Shown here: positions 1 to 5,918 of the stretch, piece after piece
Numbering within the stretch: the first letter of the stretch is position 1
How the letters are laid out: the number at the start of each line of letters is the position of its first letter
NCBI RefSeq assembly: GCF_020252395.1
Contig: NZ_JADCDB010000001.1
Coordinates: 186,001-250,000, forward strand
Length of the DNA stretch: 64,000 nt
Source: Aestuariivirga sp.
GTDB lineage: Bacteria > Pseudomonadota > Alphaproteobacteria > Rhizobiales > Aestuariivirgaceae
Direction of reading: 5' to 3'
Translations under genes and position numbers: made by a program
The notes under the pieces: model-generated
Seen by the model: only the letters and a program-made list of their open reading frames with translations
What the model was told of the DNA's origin: nothing
Databases searched by the model: none

Positions 1-1
1 C

Positions 2-1843
2 GGCATCGCCACGGGTGCGGCGCTGAGGAAGAAGCTGGCAGGCGAAGCCTCGATCGCCGTGTCGATGAGCGGCGACGGCTCCACGGGTTGCGGCCCTGTC
101 TTCGAGGCGATGAACTTCGCCGCCATGGCGCAGTACAAGACACTGTGGACCGATGCGCGAAAGGGCGGCTTGCCGGTGCTGTTCTTCTTCTCGAACAATT
201 TCTACGCCATGGGCGGACAGACCATTGGCGAGACCATGGGCTGGGACAGGCTCTCGCGCATCGGCGCGGCGGTGAACGCGCAAGCCCTTCACGCCGAAAC
301 GGTGGATGGCACCAACCCGCTCGCGGTGGCCGATGCAATGGCGCGGAAGCGTGCGCTGCTGCTCGATGGACAAGGGCCAGCGCTTCTCGATGTCGAATGC
401 TATCGCTCCGGCGGGCACTCGACGACCGATGCCAATGCCTACCGCACCAAGGAAGAGCTCGCCCTGTGGGAGGCGCATGACCCGATCGCCAAGTTCGCGG
501 CCCAACTCATTGCCGCGGGCGTGATGGACCAGGCGGCGGTCGATGCGATGACAGCCAATGTGGCGCTGAGCATCGCGGCGGTGACGCGGGCGGCGGTGAA
601 TGCCACGGCGCCCATCGATGTCGCCGCCGATCCGGCGCTGATCGGGCGGCTGATGTTCTCGCATGCGGAAATTCCGGCGCCGTCCGGCGCGGTGAGACTG
701 CTGGCGCCGGTGGAAACTTCCGCGCGCATCCGGCAGGATGCGAAGAAGGCGCGTTTCGGCATCGGGGCCGATGGCCAGAAGCTGTCCGCCATGCGCGCCA
801 TCACCTATCGCGACGGGCTGTTCGAGGCGATCCTGCACCACATGATCCATGACGGGCGGCTCATTGCCTATGGCGAGGAATGCCGCGAATGGGGCGGCGC
901 CTTCGGCGTCTATCGCGGGCTCTCCGACATCCTGCCTTACGAACGCCTATTCAATTCGCCGATCTCGGAAGCGGCCATCGTGGCCACCGCCGTGGGCCAT
1001 GCGCTGGAGGGCGGGCGTACGCTGATCGAGCTGATGTATGGCGATTTCATCGGCCGGGCGGGCGACGAGATCTTCAACCAGATGGCCAAGTGGCAGGCCA
1101 TGTCCGCCGGCATCCTCAAGCTGCCCGTGGTGCTGCGCTGCTCGGTGGGCAGCAAATATGGCGCGCAGCACTCGCAGGACTGGACCGCACTGGTGGCGCA
1201 TATCCCCGGCCTCAAGGTGCTCTACCCTGCGACTCCCTATGATGCGAAAGGGCTGATGGCCTCGGCGCTCTCATCCGAGGACCCGGTGGTCTTCTTCGAG
1301 AGCCAGCGGCTCTACGACATGGTGGAGACCTTCAGGCCGGAGGGCGTGCCTTCCGAATACTACCGCATTCCGATGGGCGAGCCGGACGTGAAGCGCGAGG
1401 GCCGGCATGCCACCGTGCTGACCATCGGCCCGTCGCTCTACCCCGCGCTCAGCGCTGCGCAAGAGCTGGAGGAGAGCCACGGCCTGTCGCTCGAGGTGAT
1501 CGACGCACGCTCGCTGGTGCCCTTCAACTATGACCCGGTGATCCGCTCCATTGAAAAGACTGGGCACCTGATGGTGGTGACGGAAGCCTCCGAGCGCGGC
1601 TCCTTCGCCATGACGCTCGCGTCCAACCTCACGCGCTTCGCCTTCGGACATTTGAAGTCCGCGCCGCGCGTGCTGGGATCGCCCAACTGGATCGTACCGG
1701 GGGCGGAGATGGAGACGAGCTATTTCCCCCAAGCCGGCGACATCATCGAGATCGTCACCTCGCAGTTCCACCCCGGCAAACATTCCAACCGCCGCGGCAT
1801 CCGCAACTGGGATGACCGCGACCTTGCCCGCAACGGCCTTTGA
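2..1843 (+). CDS. Fused E1 (alpha-beta) subunit of a thiamine-diphosphate 2-oxo-acid/acetoin-type dehydrogenase, 5' partial
   Basis: The reading frame is open from the window edge, so the N-terminus is missing. A GDG...NN thiamine-diphosphate motif (GDGSTGCGP near base 70, SNN near base 195) marks the E1-alpha half. From about base 780 the protein continues into an E1-beta-like transketolase domain with its C-terminal domain (TIGPSLYPAL near base 1425). Alpha and beta halves are separate chains in most acetoin and branched-chain dehydrogenases; here they are fused. It probably decarboxylates a 2-oxo acid or acetoin-like substrate and passes the acyl group to the lipoyl protein encoded next, 13 bp downstream. 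The substrate cannot be told from sequence. No E3 dihydrolipoyl dehydrogenase is visible in the window. Confidence 0.85.
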   Translation, partial: GIATGAALRKKLAGEASIAVSMSGDGSTGCGPVFEAMNFAAMAQYKTLWTDARKGGLPVLFFFSNNFYAMGGQTIGETMGWDRLSRIGAAVNAQALHAETVDGTNPLAVADAMARKRALLLDGQGPALLDVECYRSGGHSTTDANAYRTKEELALWEAHDPIAKFAAQLIAAGVMDQAAVDAMTANVALSIAAVTRAAVNATAPIDVAADPALIGRLMFSHAEIPAPSGAVRLLAPVETSARIRQDAKKARFGIGADGQKLSAMRAITYRDGLFEAILHHMIHDGRLIAYGEECREWGGAFGVYRGLSDILPYERLFNSPISEAAIVATAVGHALEGGRTLIELMYGDFIGRAGDEIFNQMAKWQAMSAGILKLPVVLRCSVGSKYGAQHSQDWTALVAHIPGLKVLYPATPYDAKGLMASALSSEDPVVFFESQRLYDMVETFRPEGVPSEYYRIPMGEPDVKREGRHATVLTIGPSLYPALSAAQELEESHGLSLEVIDARSLVPFNYDPVIRSIEKTGHLMVVTEASERGSFAMTLASNLTRFAFGHLKSAPRVLGSPNWIVPGAEMETSYFPQAGDIIEIVTSQFHPGKHSNRRGIRNWDDRDLARNGL

Positions 1844-1856
1844 AGAGGACAGAGAC

Positions 1857-2096
1857 ATGAGCACCGACGTCGTGATGCCGCAGCTCGGCAACGAAATCAC
1901 CGAAGCCCAGATCGACAACTGGTCGAAGAGCCCGGGCGACAAGGTGGAAAAGGGCGAGATGCTGCTCACCATCACCACGCCCAAGCTCACCATGGAGATC
2001 GAGGCGCCGGTCTCGGGCACGCTGCGCGAAATCCGCGTGGCCGCCGACGAGATCGCCAGCGTGGGCGACGTGCTCGCCGTCATCGACGAGGCGTGA
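1857..2096 (+). CDS. Free-standing lipoyl (biotinyl/lipoyl attachment) domain protein
   Basis: This 79-residue protein is essentially one lipoyl domain. It has the VMPQLG start, a T-P-K-L-T-M hairpin with the candidate lipoylated lysine at residue 43, and the closing G-D-V-L-A-V-I strand. I chose the ATG at 1857 over an upstream in-frame start because it follows a GAGGACAGAG ribosome-binding stretch and begins directly with the domain. It should act as the swinging arm of the E1 encoded just upstream. The catalytic acyltransferase domain of a classical E2 is absent; instead the next gene encodes an alpha/beta hydrolase, together matching the two halves of AcoC-type acetoin dehydrogenase E2. 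Confidence 0.85.
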   Translation: MSTDVVMPQLGNEITEAQIDNWSKSPGDKVEKGEMLLTITTPKLTMEIEAPVSGTLREIRVAADEIASVGDVLAVIDEA

Positions 2097-2866
2097 TGGC
2101 AAGCCTCGCCTTCAAGACGCTGGGCGGTGACGGCCAAGACCTGGTGCTGATCCACGGTTTCGGGTCTGACCGTCTGTCATGGGCTGGCACCTCGCCCGCA
2201 CTGATGGCGGTGGCGCGGGTCCATGCGCTCGATCTGCCGGGGCATGGCGACTCGCTTGATGCCGATGCCGGCGACGGCAGTGCCCGCGCGCTAGCGGAAG
2301 CGGTGACCGCCGCACTCGATGCCCATGGCCTTGGCAAGGTGCACCTGCTCGGCCATTCGCTGGGCGGGAGCATTGCCATGCTGATGGCGCTGAAGGACCC
2401 CGGGCGTGTGCGCTCATTGACGCTCCTCGCGCCCGCCGGGCTGGGCCATGCGATCGACCACGGCTTCCTGTCGCGCTACCCCGCGCTCGAGACGAAGGAA
2501 GAGGCCGGGGCGCTGCTGCAGAAGCTCGTCTCCAAGCCCCCGCTCATCAGCCGCTTCACCGTCGCCCGCGTTTTGGAGCAATTGTCCCGGCCCGGCGCCC
2601 GCGGCGCGCTGCGCGCCATCGCCAAGGGTGTCGCGGCGCATGAGGAGCAGCTGCGCGAGGCGGCGCAGCGGATCGCCGCGTCGGGCCTGCCGCGCTTCGT
2701 GATCTTCGGCGGGGCTGATGCCATCAACCCGCCGAGCCCCGCTGCGCTTGCGGCTTTCGGCGGCCGCCAGCTCGTCATCCCCGAGGCCGGACACCTGCCG
2801 CATGTGGAGGCCGCGCGGCTGGTGAATGCCGGGATTGCGGACTTCATTACCACTGTGAGCACCTGA
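2096..2866 (+). CDS. Alpha/beta hydrolase, E2-like partner of the acetoin-type dehydrogenase
   Basis: A 256-residue alpha/beta hydrolase with nucleophile elbow G-H-S-L-G (near base 2350), acid loop GGADAINPP (near 2710) and catalytic His in EAGHLPHVE (near 2785). The start ATG overlaps the stop of the lipoyl gene (TGATG), indicating translational coupling; a GTG codon lies just before it. In AcoC-type acetoin dehydrogenase E2 proteins a lipoyl domain is followed by exactly this kind of hydrolase fold, so the two small genes look like a split AcoC. Acyl transfer or thioesterase action on the lipoyl-bound acyl group is inferred from context only. Confidence 0.8.
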   Translation: MASLAFKTLGGDGQDLVLIHGFGSDRLSWAGTSPALMAVARVHALDLPGHGDSLDADAGDGSARALAEAVTAALDAHGLGKVHLLGHSLGGSIAMLMALKDPGRVRSLTLLAPAGLGHAIDHGFLSRYPALETKEEAGALLQKLVSKPPLISRFTVARVLEQLSRPGARGALRAIAKGVAAHEEQLREAAQRIAASGLPRFVIFGGADAINPPSPAALAAFGGRQLVIPEAGHLPHVEAARLVNAGIADFITTVST

Positions 2867-2869
2867 GCC

Positions 2870-3838
2870 GTGGCGAAGCTGCGGCGCACAGTGGGGGCCG
2901 CATTGGCGGATGACAGCGCGCTGCGGCTGCGCGCCGCCTGGCTCTACCATGGCTTCAGCCTCACCCAGTCAGAGGTGGCCGACCAGCTGGGAATCGGCCG
3001 TTCCACCGTCATCCGCCTTCTCGAAGAGGCGCGCCAGCGGGGCGAAGTGAAGATCACCATAGAGGACCGGCTGCCGGACTTGGCCGAACTGTCGATCCGC
3101 CTTGAGCGTGCGCTCAGCCTCGACGAGGCCATCGTGGTGCCGGCCCCCGCCGATAGCAGGGAGACGGGGCGCGCAGTGGGGCTGGCGCTGGGACGGCTGC
3201 TCTCCGACGCGGTGACGGATGGCATGACCATCGGCGTCGGCTGGGGCCGCACGCTGAGTGCCGCACTTGAAAGCTTCAGCCCGCCGAAGCGCGCCGGCGT
3301 GAAGGTGATGTCGCTGATGGGGGGCGCGGTCGAGACGCAATTCGCCAATCCCTTCGAATTCGCCTGGCGGCTGGCCACCGCGCTGCAGGCCGGGTGCTTC
3401 CTGTTCCCGGCCCCTCTGCTGGTCGGCACGGCAGGGTTGCGCGATCGCCTGATGGGCGATCGCGGCATCGCGCGGCTGAAGGCGCTCGCCTCGTCGCTCG
3501 ATCTCGCCGTGGTGAGTGCGGGCGGGCTTGCCGGGAGTTCCGGCTCGCTGGTGCGGCAGCTCATCACCGATGTAGAGGCGGCAGAGTTGCTTGAAGCCGG
3601 CGCGGTGGCGGACATCATGTGCAATTTCATCAATGCGGACGGGCGCATCGCCGATCACCCCATCAACGCGCGCGTGATGTCGGTGGGCGTCGGGACGCTG
3701 AAGGCCGCGCGGCACAAGGTGCTGGCCAGCGGCGGGAATGAGCGGGCAAGGGCCATCCTCGCCGTGGTGCGCGCGATCGGCGTCAACACGCTGGTCACCG
3801 ACGAGCACGCGGCACGCGCCATTCTCGAGATGGCTTAG
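2870..3838 (+). CDS. SorC/DeoR-type sugar-binding transcriptional regulator
   Basis: A 322-residue regulator. Residues about 20-55 form a helix-turn-helix (SLTQSEVADQLGIGRSTVIR), and the rest is the SorC sugar-phosphate-binding domain (VGWGRTLSAAL, MGGAVETQFANPFEFA). It starts with GTG at 2870, four bases after the hydrolase stop, so it is probably co-transcribed with the dehydrogenase genes and controls them in response to a phosphorylated sugar or polyol. The effector is unknown. Members of this family usually act as repressors or activators of neighbouring sugar or polyol genes, which hints that the dehydrogenase serves carbohydrate catabolism. Confidence 0.85.
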   Translation: MAKLRRTVGAALADDSALRLRAAWLYHGFSLTQSEVADQLGIGRSTVIRLLEEARQRGEVKITIEDRLPDLAELSIRLERALSLDEAIVVPAPADSRETGRAVGLALGRLLSDAVTDGMTIGVGWGRTLSAALESFSPPKRAGVKVMSLMGGAVETQFANPFEFAWRLATALQAGCFLFPAPLLVGTAGLRDRLMGDRGIARLKALASSLDLAVVSAGGLAGSSGSLVRQLITDVEAAELLEAGAVADIMCNFINADGRIADHPINARVMSVGVGTLKAARHKVLASGGNERARAILAVVRAIGVNTLVTDEHAARAILEMA

Positions 3839-3914
3839 GAGAATCGCGCGAGCAAGTGGAATCGCTTGCGAAGCGAAAGATGCTCCAGAGTCAAAAGCTG
3901 GCGCAACATGGCCG

Positions 3915-5900
3915 TTACGCCGCGGCGCGTTTCTGCGGGGGCGTCTCAACTGCGGCGGGTTTGAGCAGCCGGCCATCGGCGGCAAGCGGTTCGTGCAGCA
4001 TCCAGCGGGCGAGTTCCGCGGCATAGAGTTCCGGCGGCACGCTGCCGCCCTGGCGGGTCTCGATGAGGCCGAGGCCGATTTCCTCATAGACCGGAAGATT
4101 GGTGAGGTTCGGCACCGGAAGGTCGCCCATGCGGAACTCTTCCCACATGCGGTCATAGAGGGCTTCGAGGCTCTTCACCAGCTGCGGCGTATCGAAAAGC
4201 ACGGCGTGTTCGCGGTTGGCGCGCAGCCGGCGGCGTAATTCCGCCGCAGCGCCCGGCGCTTCAGCAATGGCAATGGCGCGGGAGATATAGTCCTCGAGGC
4301 TGGTGCAGACGAGGTCCGGCATGCCAGCGGATTTCACCAGCCCAGCGCAGACGCGCGCCGCAAAGCCCCGGCCCTCCAGCGTCAGCACCGGCGTTCCCAT
4401 CCACATGGAATCCGACGCCGTGGTGTGGGCGCCATAGGGGAAGGTGTCGAGGAAAAGATCAGCCAGCGCATAGCGCGCCAGATGTTGCGGATTGGGGCGC
4501 TTGGGCGCGAAGCACAGACGCTCCGGCGCGATGCCGGTGGCCGCGGCCATGGCGCGCAGCCTTGCATTGGCATCCGCGGCGGAATCGAGCAGCCACAGCA
4601 CGCTGCCCTCCACTGCGGCGAGGATTTTCATCCATGCGCCAAACACCTGCGGCGTGATTTTCTGCGTGCCGTTGAGGCAGCAGAAGACGAAGCCCGTCTC
4701 GGGCAGACCCTCGGCACTGCGCTGCGGCGGCTCCGCTGCGATGGGGCGCTTGCGGTCATTGGGCTGGTAACAGGCAAGCCGCAGCACGCGCTCGGTGAAG
4801 TAGATCTCGCTGCCCTCGGGGGCGACGTTGGCGTCGGCGATGACATAGTGGTGATAGGGTGTCGCCATGCTGCCCGGGAAGCCGAACCAGTTGGCGGCGA
4901 TGGGTGCGGGCCGCCGCGCGAAGACCGCGGTGCGGGCATCGCGCGTGTAGCCGTTGACGTCGACAAGAATGTCGATGCCATCGGCCGCAATCCGCGCCGC
5001 CGCGGCATCGTCCGAAAGTCCGGTGATGTCCGTCCAGTGCTTCACCGCGTTGCGGATGCGGGCGCGCGTTCCATCCTCGCGCGGAATGCCGCAGTAATAG
5101 GCGTGGATGTCGAAGCGGCTGCGGTCGTGGAGCTCCATCGCCTCGGTAAGGCCGAAGCCGACCGCATGTTCGCGCAGGTCGGAGGAGACATAGCCGATCT
5201 TCAGCCGGGCCGGACGTTCACCGCGGCGGCCCGTGTGATCGTGCACATGCTGCGGCCGGGGGATGGACTGGCGGGCATAGCTCGCATTGCGGGCAAGCTG
5301 GAACAGGGGATCGTCGAACAGCACCGCGGTGGAAAGCGGCGAGATATTGGCGAGGAGGCGCTTCGCCTCGATGCCATCCCAACCCTGCACCACCGGCCAC
5401 TTACATTGCCTCTGGCGCAGCGCGATCCAGTGCTGCACCGCCTGCGGGTTTTCTGGCGACAGATCGATGGCCTGGCGCAGCGCATCCTCCGCCGGCGCAT
5501 CGGCATGGTTGGCTTCCAGAACGCGGCCCAGCTGGTGCAGCGCGATCAGCTTGTGGCGCAGCGTGGGGCCGTTGACGGCGGGCAGGCGGTTGACAAGAGC
5601 CAGCCACTGCGTGACGGCATCGCCCGTCTGTCCCAAGTCCTCCAGCGCGCGGCCGAGATTGATGTAGGGCGGGTGGAAGTCCGGGTCGATCTTCAGCGCC
5701 GCGCGCAGCGCGTTAATGGCGGCATGAGGGTCGCCGCCGCGCTGCGCCACGACCGCCATGTTGAACAGGGCGGGCGCGATATGCGGGTCATCCGGGTTGA
5801 GCGCCACCCATCGCTTGTAGAGTTCCGCGGCGGCCGCCGCGCCCTCCGTGGCTTCGAGGATGTCGGCGTCACGAAACAGCGCGGCGATGGTGGATGACAA
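3915..5900 (-). CDS. TPR plus GT41 glycosyltransferase (O-GlcNAc transferase/SPINDLY-like)
   Basis: A 661-residue protein with TPR helices at about residues 15-165 and a GT41 catalytic region from about 230 to 600. Signature pieces match the OGT family: RLKIGYVSSDLREHAVG (232-248, candidate His245), WFGFPGS (338-344), FCCLNGTQKITP (406-417, candidate UDP-binding Lys414), and GAHTTASD (490-497, His492). These equivalents of key OGT residues are present, so the enzyme looks active. The likely reaction is transfer of a sugar from a nucleotide-sugar to Ser/Thr of a protein (Asn is also possible in GT41). Only 18 bp separate it from the upstream Ser/Thr-rich repeat gene on the same strand, so the two are probably one operon, with the repeat protein the obvious candidate acceptor. 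Confidence 0.85.
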   Translation of the reverse strand: MSSTIAALFRDADILEATEGAAAAAELYKRWVALNPDDPHIAPALFNMAVVAQRGGDPHAAINALRAALKIDPDFHPPYINLGRALEDLGQTGDAVTQWLALVNRLPAVNGPTLRHKLIALHQLGRVLEANHADAPAEDALRQAIDLSPENPQAVQHWIALRQRQCKWPVVQGWDGIEAKRLLANISPLSTAVLFDDPLFQLARNASYARQSIPRPQHVHDHTGRRGERPARLKIGYVSSDLREHAVGFGLTEAMELHDRSRFDIHAYYCGIPREDGTRARIRNAVKHWTDITGLSDDAAAARIAADGIDILVDVNGYTRDARTAVFARRPAPIAANWFGFPGSMATPYHHYVIADANVAPEGSEIYFTERVLRLACYQPNDRKRPIAAEPPQRSAEGLPETGFVFCCLNGTQKITPQVFGAWMKILAAVEGSVLWLLDSAADANARLRAMAAATGIAPERLCFAPKRPNPQHLARYALADLFLDTFPYGAHTTASDSMWMGTPVLTLEGRGFAARVCAGLVKSAGMPDLVCTSLEDYISRAIAIAEAPGAAAELRRRLRANREHAVLFDTPQLVKSLEALYDRMWEEFRMGDLPVPNLTNLPVYEEIGLGLIETRQGGSVPPELYAAELARWMLHEPLAADGRLLKPAAVETPPQKRAAA

Positions 5901-5918
5901 GGCTCTCAGGTCTCCCGG

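Noticed and set aside
4425-5897. Long open frame (about 490 codons) on the plus strand
   Set aside because: It is antisense to the GT41 glycosyltransferase, has arginine/glycine-rich shadow composition and no recognisable motif; high G+C alone produces such frames.
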